NCBI GenBank assembly: GCA_003220535.1
Contig: QHSU01000088.1
Location: 1 to 64,000 of the forward strand
DNA from: Candidatus Rokuibacteriota bacterium
GTDB taxonomy: Bacteria > Methylomirabilota > Methylomirabilia > Rokubacteriales > CSP1-6
DNA length: 64,000 nucleotides
Direction: 5' to 3'
Part shown: positions 9,014 through 15,919 of the stretch, one piece after another
How positions within the stretch are numbered: the first letter of the stretch is position 1
Layout of the letters: each line of letters opens with the position of its first letter
Program-made: the position numbers and the translations under genes
Notes under the pieces: model-generated
What the model saw: the letters and a program-made list of their open reading frames with translations, nothing else
What the model was told of the DNA's origin: nothing
Databases searched by the model: none

Positions 9014-9846
9014 CGCCGGCCTCCCGCGAATCGAAGGGCCAGGTACGCCGCGATGCCGGCGGAGGCCTCGTCGCGGTAGAGCGCGAAGCTCGGCCAGGCG
9101 TTCACGTCCAGCAGCACGAGCTCGCCCGTCGCCGTCGCGATCGCGTCACCGCCGTACACCTCGAGGCCGAGGGCCGTCGCGGCGCGGCGCACGAGGCGCG
9201 CGAGTTGTCGCGGGTCCAGCGGGTGGCCCACCAGCTGCTGGTCCTTGTGGTAGAACCAGCGGAACCACGGCGGCTCGCGGTGCGGGCCGCCGCCGGCGCC
9301 GATTCCGTAGAACTTGATCAGATCGCCGGCGACGTGCGGCTGCAGGACGGCGCGCGCGATCCCGCGCTCGGCGAGTCCCTGGAGCGCGGTTGCCACGACC
9401 GCCTCTGTCGGCGCAAACACGACGTCTCCGTCCTGCGTGTTGTGGACGTCTGCCCGCTTCACCCAGACCGGCAGCGCGCCCGGCGCGGCCGGCTCGGCAG
9501 TCGAGACGATGCGGCTCTGGATGAACGGGACGTTCGCTTCGTCGAGGACCGCGATCATCCGGTCGCGATAGGTGTTGTGGACCGCGCGCGGGCTGTTCAC
9601 GTGCGGCACGCCGCCCGCTTCGAGGGCGCGTAGGCGATGGAGCACCTCGACCCGCTCGCACATGAGAAACACGAAGCGCGGCCGCGCGTCGTCGATCTCG
9701 TGGACCTCGTCCGCGGTCTTGAGCTTGACCTGGAACCCCTTGGCCTCCAGATGCTTGCCGGTCAGCCGCAAGATCTCGGTGTCGTCGGACTCGCGGCCCG
9801 GCGAGTGGGTCGATTCGCGAAAGATACCCCAGCACGAGTTGCTCAC
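9010..9846 (-). CDS. ATP-grasp family ligase
   Basis: 278 aa from a GTG preceded by a strong AGGAGG. Several features indicate the ATP-grasp fold of RimK/glutathione-synthetase relatives. An N-terminal pre-grasp domain runs to ~100. A Lys-containing strand follows (PVWVKRADVHNTQDGDVVF), then the ATP-lid region, and finally a C-terminal metal site in YGGDAIATATGELVLLDVNAWP (Asp...Asp-x-Asn). Such enzymes activate a carboxylate as acyl phosphate and join it to an amine. With the downstream aminotransferase, amide formation on an amino-sugar or amino-cyclitol is a reasonable guess. No closer family name can be supported. Confidence 0.82.
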   Translation of the reverse strand: MSNSCWGIFRESTHSPGRESDDTEILRLTGKHLEAKGFQVKLKTADEVHEIDDARPRFVFLMCERVEVLHRLRALEAGGVPHVNSPRAVHNTYRDRMIAVLDEANVPFIQSRIVSTAEPAAPGALPVWVKRADVHNTQDGDVVFAPTEAVVATALQGLAERGIARAVLQPHVAGDLIKFYGIGAGGGPHREPPWFRWFYHKDQQLVGHPLDPRQLARLVRRAATALGLEVYGGDAIATATGELVLLDVNAWPSFALYRDEASAGIAAYLALRFAGGRR

Positions 9847-9865
9847 GCGATCCTCCTCAACCGAT

Positions 9866-10567
9866 CTATGATACCCGCCCCGCCAAGGCCAGCGTTTCAG
9901 CAAGTGCCACATCGTCGGCCCGATCCACGTCGACCACCCGCTCGATGACCTCGCCGTACACCGGCGCGCCCGAGCGGGCGAGCCATTGCAAGAAGTCGCG
10001 CAGCCGATCGAGCCCGGCCGGCGGCGTCTCCGCGCGCACGCGCTCGGGCACCAGATACATCCCGGCCGTGACGAGCTCGCCGGCGGCGCCACCCACGTCG
10101 GTCACGCGGCCGTCGGGCGCCACCGCGACGCGTAGCGGGTTCTCGTCGGCGATCAGCGGCGTCACCGCGAGCACGGTCGCCTCGGCCGGTCGCCGCGCCG
10201 CGGCGTCGACGAAGCGCACGAAGTCCGCCTCGACGCACCAGGCGTCCACCGTCGAGACGAGCATCCGACCGCCGGAATGGCGCGCGATCACCTCGACGAA
10301 GCTCTCGAGCGACGACCGCGTCGTCTTGACGATGAAGTCGACGGCGAGGCCTGGGAAGCGGGCGCGCACCCAGTCCACGCACTCCTGCTCTTGCTCGTTG
10401 ACGATGATCGCGAGCGGCGCGATGCGCGCGGCGCGAAAGTTCCGGATCACCGACTCGATCAGCGGCACACCGGCGATCGGCACCATCGGCTTGGGCATCG
10501 TGAAGCCGGCCCGGCGCAAGCGGCTGCCCTCACCCGCGGCAATGATGCCGCCCCTGAGCGGCGCCAT
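9866..10567 (-). CDS. Sugar/alcohol-phosphate nucleotidyltransferase (NTP_transferase/MobA-like)
   Basis: 233 aa. The start, PLRGGIIAAGEGSRLRRAG, is the G-x-G-x-R nucleotide loop, followed by MPKPMVPIAGVPLIESVIRN with the catalytic Lys. This matches cytidylyl- or guanylyltransferases that activate phosphorylated sugars, inositol or glycerol. The ATG overlaps the HAD stop (TGATG), so the two are translationally coupled. It probably makes the CDP-activated alcohol used by the phosphotransferase at 5471-6622. The base specificity (CTP versus GTP/UTP) is inferred from that neighbour. Confidence 0.88.
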   Translation of the reverse strand: MAPLRGGIIAAGEGSRLRRAGFTMPKPMVPIAGVPLIESVIRNFRAARIAPLAIIVNEQEQECVDWVRARFPGLAVDFIVKTTRSSLESFVEVIARHSGGRMLVSTVDAWCVEADFVRFVDAAARRPAEATVLAVTPLIADENPLRVAVAPDGRVTDVGGAAGELVTAGMYLVPERVRAETPPAGLDRLRDFLQWLARSGAPVYGEVIERVVDVDRADDVALAETLALAGRVS

Positions 10568-11253
10568 CACAAGAGGATCGCCTCCAGCTCCCCCAGGGAG
10601 CGAATTCGACGGTCGTCTCGACAGCACGGGTTCGCCGTGGGCTCTTCCGCCCCCGCGAGCCAGATGTGGCGCATGCCGACGCCGCGTGCGCCGGCCATGT
10701 CGCGAGGCAACGAGTCGCCGACGAACGTGGCCGCCGACGCCGTGACGCCGAGTGCCTGCAGGGCGTGCTGGAAGATCCGCGGGTCCGGCTTCTCGCACCC
10801 GACCTCGGCCGAATCGACGAGAGCATCGAAGAAGGAATGAATACCGGCATCGTCGCACACTCGCGCCAGGTTTCCGTAGAAGTTGGAGACGATCCCGAGC
10901 CGGTAGCGTTGCGCCAGCTCGCGCAGAAGCGGCGTGTTCGAGGTCAGCGTGGTCAGCGCGTCGGCGAGGAAGCGGCGCGCCACACGGTGGGCGATCGAGG
11001 GATCGGGGAGCTGGAGGGCGGCTGCCACGCCGTCGACGAGCCGCGCGACGGTGTCCTCGAACGAGGTCGTCGACGGCAGCGTACCGACGAGCGCGTCGTC
11101 GGCCCCGTAGAACAGCGGGTCGAACCGCTCGCGGGTCACGACCGCTCCCTCCGCGCGGAACAGCCGGAACACGCGTTCCTTCCAAGGGAGCCCGTCGGCG
11201 TCCAGCGTTCCCCCGAAGTCGAACAGCACCGCAGCCGGGTCGTTCGCGGTCAC
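10567..11253 (-). CDS. HAD-superfamily hydrolase
   Basis: 228 aa. HAD motif I is AVLFDFGGTLDADG (nucleophile Asp and general-acid Asp at positions 2 and 6 of the loop D-F-G-G-T-L-D). Motif II Thr/Ser lies in LGIVSNFYGN, motif III Lys in SAEVGCEKPDPRIF, and motif IV acid in TFVGDSLPRDMAGA. This is a phosphatase of the phosphoglycolate phosphatase/dehalogenase group with an alpha-helical cap. It heads the eight-gene run reading down to 2923, where it may remove a phosphate from an intermediate. Substrate unknown. Confidence 0.88.
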   Translation of the reverse strand: MTANDPAAVLFDFGGTLDADGLPWKERVFRLFRAEGAVVTRERFDPLFYGADDALVGTLPSTTSFEDTVARLVDGVAAALQLPDPSIAHRVARRFLADALTTLTSNTPLLRELAQRYRLGIVSNFYGNLARVCDDAGIHSFFDALVDSAEVGCEKPDPRIFQHALQALGVTASAATFVGDSLPRDMAGARGVGMRHIWLAGAEEPTANPCCRDDRRIRSLGELEAILL

Positions 11254-11275
11254 GAAAGAGTGCCGCTGTCGAGTA

Positions 11276-11631
11276 TGGTGGAGGCGGTGGGAATCGAACC
11301 CACGTCCGGAAACCCTCAGCCGCAGGCGTCTACGTCGATAGCCGATCTACTCTACTGCTTCTCGCCGCGCGGCACTCCGATCGGCCGGATCACCGCGCAG
11401 CCAGCCTCAAAAGTCTCGCCCCTCCCCTGAGGCCAGGTTCGGAGCCAGCCACCAGAATATGACGTCCGTTCCCGGTCCCTGATGGCTCGAACCGGCGGAC
11501 GCTGACGGGTGTTAGGCCGCCAGAGCTAGCTGTGTGTCGGCAGCTATACCGTTCTCTCTTATTAACGAGGGGAGAGAAACCTCGAGACGCAGCCTGGACC
11601 TCGCTGATCCCCGTCGAAACCTGTCGCCCCC
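11276..11631 (-). ncRNA. ssrA: Transfer-messenger RNA (tmRNA)
   Basis: 356 nt. The 5' end GGGGGCGACAGGTTTCGACG pairs with the 3' end CGCCTCC-A-CCA to form the tRNA-like acceptor, and the T-arm reads GGTTCGATTCCC. The tag reading frame (11512-11544, minus) is GCT GCC GAC ACA CAG CTA GCT CTG GCG GCC TAA, giving AADTQLALAA, which ends in the ALAA degron typical of ClpXP targeting. It rescues stalled ribosomes together with SmpB, encoded 36 bp upstream. Length and both termini agree with a one-piece tmRNA. Confidence 0.97.
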
Positions 11632-11654
11632 CTTGAAGCGCTCGATTTTTCATA

Positions 11655-11660
11655 AGTATA
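11655..11660 (-). promoter_or_regulatory. Likely -10 box of ssrA
   Basis: TATACT on the minus strand, 24 nt upstream of the mature tmRNA 5' end, in an AT-rich pocket of otherwise GC-rich sequence. No convincing -35 was found. Confidence 0.4.
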
Positions 11661-11667
11661 GCACGCA

Positions 11668-12156
11668 CTACCACGCGCCGCGGCGAGCGGCGCGGGCGGT
11701 CTTGTCCATCTCGCGCCGCACTTCCCGCTCGCGCAGGGCAGATCGCTTGTCGTGCAGCTTCTTGCCGCGCGCCAGGCCGAGCTCGACTTTGGCCCTGCCG
11801 TCCTTGAAATAGAGTCGCAGGGGAACGAGCGTCAACCCACGCTCGCTGATCTTTCCGGAGAGACGGGAAATTTCCCGCTTGTGGAGCAGGAGCTTCCGGT
11901 CCCGCTCCGGGTCGTGGTTGGCGTCGGTGCCGTGGCTGTAGGGGCTGATGTGGCAGCCGAGGAGCCAGCCTTCCCCGTTGCGGACGGACGCATAGCTGTC
12001 CTTGAAGTTCACCTGCCCCGCGCGGAGGGACTTGACCTCGGTGCCCCGGAGCACCAGGCCCGCCTCGACGGTCTCGAGGATCTCGTACTCGTGCCGGGCG
12101 CGGCGGTTGGTCGCGATGGGCCGGTCCCCGGACGTCTCCTTGGCTTGACTTGGCAT
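11668..12156 (-). CDS. smpB: SsrA-binding protein SmpB
   Basis: 162 aa, OB-fold protein that carries tmRNA to stalled ribosomes. Diagnostic motifs are NRRARHEYEILETVEAGLVL, GTEVKSLRAG, the SYA segment, and the basic C-terminal tail with GKKLHDKR, which mimics the codon-anticodon helix. It lies directly upstream of ssrA on the same strand. The start at 12156 gives a slightly long N-terminus; an internal start is possible but none is better supported. Confidence 0.96.
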   Translation of the reverse strand: MPSQAKETSGDRPIATNRRARHEYEILETVEAGLVLRGTEVKSLRAGQVNFKDSYASVRNGEGWLLGCHISPYSHGTDANHDPERDRKLLLHKREISRLSGKISERGLTLVPLRLYFKDGRAKVELGLARGKKLHDKRSALREREVRREMDKTARAARRGAW

Positions 12157-12188
12157 GGCCGAAAGGTATTATGACTCACGCTTTTCGG

Positions 12189-12275
12189 GCCGAAGTGGCG
12201 GAATTGGCAGACGCGCTAGATTCAGGGTCTAGTGCCCGCAAGGGTGTCGGGGTTCGAGTCCCCGCTTCGGCACCA
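12189..12275 (+). tRNA. tRNA-Leu(CAG)
   Basis: 87 nt including encoded CCA. Acceptor GCCGAAG pairs with CTTCGGC, the anticodon stem CTAGA/TCTAG encloses loop TTCAGGG (anticodon CAG), and a long class II variable arm and T-arm GGGGTTCGAGTCCCC are present. Its 3' end is the left boundary of the island described below. Confidence 0.97.
12258..12275 (+). repeat. Putative att site, left copy (inside tRNA-Leu)
   Basis: GTCCCCGCTTCGGCACCA. It matches 19927-19944 at 17 of 18 positions. Confidence 0.6.
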
Positions 12276-12290
12276 AATCTTCACGGGTAG

Positions 12291-13370
12291 TTACGCCGTA
12301 GTGGCTTCACAGCCAGCTTTCACCTCCGATGGGCTGGTGCCAGTATAGGTGCCATTAGCGGAGTCCGAAGTCCGAAGCGGGTCCGACTGGGCTAGCCGTC
12401 CAACCGCCGCCCGCTTATGCGCCGGGGCAAGATGCGAATATCGCTCGACCATCTCCAATCGATTCCAGCCGCCCAACGCCTTTACAGTCAGGAGATCCAC
12501 CCCGGCCATGACGAGGCGCGAGGCGAAAGTGTGGCGGAGGGTGTGGAACGTCACCTTGCCCAGTAGCTTGGCTTCCTCCGCCCAGCCGGGGAAGCAATGC
12601 GAGACCTTCCGGCAGCCGGGGAAGATCAGCGGTTGCTCTCCGCGCCCCGGGATCTTGCGAAGGGTGTCAAGCACGTTGCTCCCCAGTTCTACGAATCTCG
12701 GCTTGCCGCTCTTGGACGTGGGGAGCGTCAGGATTCGCCGCCCCCAATCTATGAGGTCCCACCGGGCCGCGAGCAACTCGGACTTCCGGCAGCCCGTGTA
12801 AAGTCCCACGCGGCAGAGGGACCAGTACGGTTCCGGGATCGCCTTGAATAGCTTCCGCTGGTAGATCACGTCGATTTGGTGCTCCCCGATTGTGCGTCGG
12901 AGCGAGTCGAGGTCGGTCTCGTTGTCCATCTTGAAGCCCTGCTGAATCAGGAAATGGATGCCGGGGTGCCCGGCCAGCGCGTCAGGGTCCGCGCCGTGCT
13001 GCCTGATGAGCGCCCGCGCACGTTCGTTCACCTTGGCGGCCTCGTCCTCTTCCTCGATGAAGAGCACGCGCTTCGCCGCGGGCACGGGGTAATGGCCAAG
13101 GACCGGCCAGCCCATCGCGAGGCAGAGTGCTTCCTCCAAGGCATAGCTTGACTTGCCCGCCTTGGCGGGTCCGCCGAGAAAGCCGAGCGAGCCGTCAGGC
13201 CAGAGCGTGTCGATGATCGGCGTCGTAGTCACGGTGCCCGCCGCCGTGTTCAGGGTGTCCAGAGACAAGAGCACGAACCGCTCGGTCGGCTCGGGCACTG
13301 CACTGGTCTCATGGGTCGGCTGCAAGTCGGCCTCCTTCAGGCTCACGCGTTTTGTTTGTCGGTCTTTCAT
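12291..13370 (-). CDS. Chimeric protein: RepA-like AAA ATPase N-terminus fused to tyrosine-recombinase catalytic domain
   Basis: 359 aa from the ATG at 13370. Residues ~60-168 are the N-terminal part of a RepA/hexameric-helicase-type ATPase, with Walker A GGPAKAGKSS and Walker B-like RVLFIEEED. From ~170 the sequence switches abruptly to the catalytic half of a phage-type integrase: TGCRKSELL (Arg), SKSGKPR (Lys), FHTLRHTFAS (His-x-x-Arg) and ERYSHL (Tyr). The join is near 12863. The recombinase lacks its SAM-like and core-binding domains and the ATPase lacks its C-terminal strands. This looks like an in-frame deletion joining two genes of an integrative element. All five integrase catalytic residues remain, but function is doubtful. 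Confidence 0.85.
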   Translation of the reverse strand: MKDRQTKRVSLKEADLQPTHETSAVPEPTERFVLLSLDTLNTAAGTVTTTPIIDTLWPDGSLGFLGGPAKAGKSSYALEEALCLAMGWPVLGHYPVPAAKRVLFIEEEDEAAKVNERARALIRQHGADPDALAGHPGIHFLIQQGFKMDNETDLDSLRRTIGEHQIDVIYQRKLFKAIPEPYWSLCRVGLYTGCRKSELLAARWDLIDWGRRILTLPTSKSGKPRFVELGSNVLDTLRKIPGRGEQPLIFPGCRKVSHCFPGWAEEAKLLGKVTFHTLRHTFASRLVMAGVDLLTVKALGGWNRLEMVERYSHLAPAHKRAAVGRLAQSDPLRTSDSANGTYTGTSPSEVKAGCEATTA

Positions 13371-13770
13371 TAGGAAAGAGCGCCGAGACCCCCAAAGTGT
13401 TGTCACGCGTGCCACTTTTGTTTCCGGAATCGGGATTCGGCGATGCTGCCGACATAAATAAAGGGCGCCGAGGCCCGGATAGTGTGGCCATGCTCGCGCT
13501 CATTTCGTCGGCCCTTCACTAATAAAAGAGTATCGAGACCGATTTTCGGCGGTCCGGCTCGCGCGTTTTTGTTCGGCGCCCCTCCACTAGTAAAGAGCTG
13601 CGCGACCACCAAAGTGGTATCACGCGTGCCATTTGTGTTTCTGGAATGGGGACTCGGCGATGCAGCGCACATAGGTAAAGACACTCGGGCCCCTCTGCTG
13701 GGGGTCAGGCTCGCGCGTTTTGTTTGTCGGGGCTCACCCTGCCGTCAGGGACCAGAAAATAATTCCGCTG
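13337..13770. repeat. Diverged tandem duplication, unit ~217 bp, with a core motif present four times
   Basis: Two units, 13337-13553 and 13554-13770, are clearly similar by eye, for example the shared TCACGCGTGCCA, CGGCGATGC and ACATA(A/G). Each unit contains a core close to GCGCGTTTTGTTTGTCGG twice, giving copies near 13341, 13491, 13556 and 13710. The first core overlaps the start codon region of the chimeric gene at 13370. I see no convincing coding frame across the block. It may be iteron-like DNA for the RepA-like protein, recombination sites, or duplicated leader sequence. Confidence 0.6.
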
Positions 13771-13835
13771 GTCCTTCGGGCACTCGAAGTTCAGCGTCAG
13801 CTATTTTGATATACGAAGGCGTTGCCATTTCCGGA

Positions 13836-14021
13836 ATGACCGAGCAGCTCCAGCCGATTGCGCTACCATTGCTGGCAATGCCCGCCCGGAAGAAGAATCG
13901 GCGCGTTGTCGCGCTCGGCCGCAACGGCGGTGAGCCCCGGTTAGAGACCATGACCTCCGAGGAGTGGCGCGACATCGCGCGCAAGGCGGCGCGGGCGCGG
14001 TGGGCGAAGAAGAAAGGCTAG
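13836..14021 (+). CDS. Small basic hypothetical protein
   Basis: 61 aa from the ATG at 13836; an ATG at 13878 would give 47 aa. The C-terminus (MTSEEWRDIARKAARARWAKKKG) is a Lys/Arg/Ala-rich helix of a kind frequent in small plasmid and phage proteins. No catalytic motif. It is followed 6 bp later by another small gene on the same strand. Function unknown; DNA binding is only a guess from charge. Confidence 0.5.
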   Translation: MTEQLQPIALPLLAMPARKKNRRVVALGRNGGEPRLETMTSEEWRDIARKAARARWAKKKG

Positions 14022-14027
14022 GCGCCG

Positions 14028-14381
14028 ATGGTCGTGACGCTGCCGATCGCCACGATAAAACGAATTCTTGACCGCGTGTCGAGCCTGCCAGAACAGGCCA
14101 GCGAGTTCATACTTGGCGAGGCCCTGGCCCGCATTCGGATACGCGACGACGTCGAGACGAACAGTCCAACACAGACGACAAAGCCGCTACCAAAGCTCCC
14201 CGAGAACATCGTCTCCGCGCTGGAGAAAGCCAGAGACGACAAGACTTTAATAGACGGCGGCAAACACGTGGGGCATCTTGGACACTACGACTTCATCACA
14301 TTGCGCGATTGGTGTCGCGCTATGCGGCTAGGTTCCGACGCCGCCGCTGTGGAAGCCGCCGTTACGGCTGCGCCGGAGTGA
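14028..14381 (+). CDS. Hypothetical protein
   Basis: 117 aa, soluble, mixed charge. The N-terminal half is helical (IKRILDRVSSLPEQASEFIL) and a Pro-rich linker precedes the C-terminal part. No family recognised. The composition looks coding (balanced, no low-complexity Arg/Pro run), and it follows the preceding small gene closely, so the two may be co-transcribed. Confidence 0.5.
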   Translation: MVVTLPIATIKRILDRVSSLPEQASEFILGEALARIRIRDDVETNSPTQTTKPLPKLPENIVSALEKARDDKTLIDGGKHVGHLGHYDFITLRDWCRAMRLGSDAAAVEAAVTAAPE

Positions 14382-14472
14382 TCCTGCACCCCAAGGCGGG
14401 ATCGTACTGCTCACGCCAAGTAGGCGGCATCTTCACTTCCCCTTCGAGCCGCGCGGCTTATCGAAGCGCGCT

Positions 14473-14724
14473 TTACTCGCCTCGTTGCAGCATCGGCACG
14501 ACGATGCTGACCGGCTTGACGGCGTATCCGCGACCGGCTCCGAGTTGCTGAATGCGGGACGTGAGCGTCTCGCGGATTTGCTGGGGCGTATCACCGTTGC
14601 ACACGACGATCGTCACATCGCCGCCATCAAGGCCGAAGTACCAACCCCGGGACCGAGGAATATGACATTCCTCGCACTCCAGATCCACCCCAAGGCGCTC
14701 GTCCCCGATTGTTTCGTGGGGCAA
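14473..14724 (-). CDS. Small hypothetical protein with CxxC motif
   Basis: 83 aa from a TTG; a GTG 12 codons in (VDLECEECHIPRSRGWYFGL) is an alternative. The CEEC pair near the N-terminus and an alternating hydrophobic pattern after it (GGDVTIVVCNGD) look protein-like. No known family. It lies alone between a small plus-strand gene and the secreted-peptide genes. Confidence 0.4.
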   Translation of the reverse strand: MPHETIGDERLGVDLECEECHIPRSRGWYFGLDGGDVTIVVCNGDTPQQIRETLTSRIQQLGAGRGYAVKPVSIVVPMLQRGE

Positions 14725-14752
14725 GAAAAGACGGACGGGGCGGTGAAAGTCT

Positions 14753-14857
14753 CTAGCGCCAGCGCATAGGCGTGGACTTCATCGGCCCCGCCGGCGACGG
14801 GACAGCCGGGATCAAGAACAGCCCCATTACAGCGATCACTGCAAGATAGCTCTTCAT
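14753..14857 (-). CDS. Very short putative exported peptide
   Basis: 34 aa, nearly all of it a signal-peptide-like segment (MKSYLAVIAVMGLFLIPAVP) with a GAGGGG ribosome-binding site 7 nt upstream. It may be the N-terminal stump of a longer secreted protein whose remainder was lost. Confidence 0.35.
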   Translation of the reverse strand: MKSYLAVIAVMGLFLIPAVPSPAGPMKSTPMRWR

Positions 14858-14895
14858 GGCATTCCCCTCTCTTTGGTTGCCCCTCGACAGCCCGT

Positions 14896-15078
14896 CTAAC
14901 AAGTGGAGGCACGTACCGCAGGGCCGGGAGCATAGCTCGGCTCCCGATAGCTTCGCGATCGCCTTTCCGGAAACCCGACGCGCCTCCACAGCACCAACGC
15001 GCACTCGGCGTAGGCCCTCGCAGTCGAGGTGAGCAGACAGAGCGCAACGATCGCTGAAGCCCGACGTAGTCGCATCAT
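14896..15078 (-). CDS. Small secreted hypothetical protein (probably truncated)
   Basis: 60 aa from ATGATG, preceded by GAGGAGG at 7-8 nt. Residues 1-~23 are a clear signal peptide (RLRRASAIVALCLLTSTARAYAE), and mature protein starts ECALVLW. After that the sequence becomes Arg/Ser-rich and unlike a folded domain, suggesting a 3' frameshift or replacement. Function unknown. Confidence 0.45.
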   Translation of the reverse strand: MMRLRRASAIVALCLLTSTARAYAECALVLWRRVGFPERRSRSYREPSYAPGPAVRASTC

Positions 15079-15270
15079 CGCTTGCCCTCCTCGGCAGTCG
15101 TTCGCCTCACGCTGATGCGCTCGTGGGCGCTCCAGCTTCTGAGAGTTCATCTCGCCGCTCCGTGAAACCCCCCGAAGCCCTTGCAGGAAAGACCTGATGG
15201 ACACCGACGTTCTGTCGGACCAATGATGCAGCGCAAACAAGAACATGAGCGCCCCACGCTGGAGATCAGT
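15079..15270. other. Gap between divergent small genes
   Basis: Spacer between the minus-strand secreted-peptide gene and the plus-strand helix-hairpin-helix gene. It should hold both promoters. I see no RNA structure or further gene. Confidence 0.4.
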
Positions 15271-15645
15271 ATGAAGGCCTTGCTGACCCGAGTCCGCCTC
15301 GTCGCCACCTGCGGCATCCTTACCTTCTCGCTCGTGTTCCCGGCCGCCCTTCCGGCCTTCGCCGAGCGGCCTTCGGATTCCGGGCAGCTCCTGCTCTGGC
15401 TCTTGGGCTTCAACACTGCGCGTGAGCAGGGGGCGCCTAGGAAGATCGACGTCAACTCGGCGACCGTTGAAGAGCTGGCCGCGGTGCCCGGCTTGGAGCG
15501 GCGTCAGGCCCAAAGGATCACCGTCAACCGTCCGTATGCCAAGTTGCAGGACCTCGCGCGTGCCGGCCTGTCGCCCCGCCTCATCGAGCACCTCGCTGCA
15601 TTGTTAACCGTCGATCCGGCAAAGGCGACGCCGTCTCGACGATGA
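15271..15645 (+). CDS. Exported helix-hairpin-helix protein (ComEA-like)
   Basis: 124 aa from an ATG with GGAGAT just upstream. Residues 1-~33 form a signal peptide ending in PAFAE. The C-terminal part has the ComEA-type HhH pattern: KIDVNSATVEELAAVPGLE followed by AQRITVNRPYAKLQDL. ComEA binds DNA outside the membrane during natural transformation, while shorter HhH proteins of this kind may have other roles. No competence genes are nearby, so uptake of DNA is not implied. Confidence 0.75.
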   Translation: MKALLTRVRLVATCGILTFSLVFPAALPAFAERPSDSGQLLLWLLGFNTAREQGAPRKIDVNSATVEELAAVPGLERRQAQRITVNRPYAKLQDLARAGLSPRLIEHLAALLTVDPAKATPSRR

Positions 15646-15721
15646 CGTGCTCCGAGCACGGGCGGATCAGCGTCTACACGGGCCGCTTTCGAGCGTGACG
15701 AGGTGCAGGCGGCCGAGGCGG

Positions 15722-15859
15722 TCAGTCACGGTCGGCGGGCTCGCCGACCCTCGGGACACGAACATGAGCGGTCTTGCCGCCCGCCGTCGTGTAGGACCGG
15801 CCGATGACTTCCCACTCGCCGCTTTCATCGACAAGGCGGTCACCCGGCTGGAGCTGCAT
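15722..15859 (-). CDS. Small hypothetical protein, 45 aa
   Basis: Starts MQLQPGDRLVDESGEWEVIG and runs through YTTAGGKTAHVRV to the stop. Balanced amino-acid use and a compact beta-rich pattern indicate a real gene or the remnant of a slightly longer one. The frame is open for 18 codons upstream to a TAG, but ATG at 15859 is the only normal start. It lies downstream of the 225-aa zinc-finger-like gene on the same strand. Function unknown. Confidence 0.5.
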   Translation of the reverse strand: MQLQPGDRLVDESGEWEVIGRSYTTAGGKTAHVRVPRVGEPADRD

Positions 15860-15919
15860 CGGGAGGACCCTGCGTGTGGTGGGCGGGGCAGGCGCGGGCT
15901 TCTTCTCGGGTCGCTCAGG

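Noticed and set aside
9866..11185. One long 439-codon gene covering the nucleotidyltransferase and beyond
   Set aside because: The upstream half is a shadow of the HAD gene; the domain start at 10567 with TGATG coupling is better.
13371..13835. CRISPR array
   Set aside because: Core repeats are too diverged and spaced 66-153 bp apart; a diverged tandem duplication explains them.
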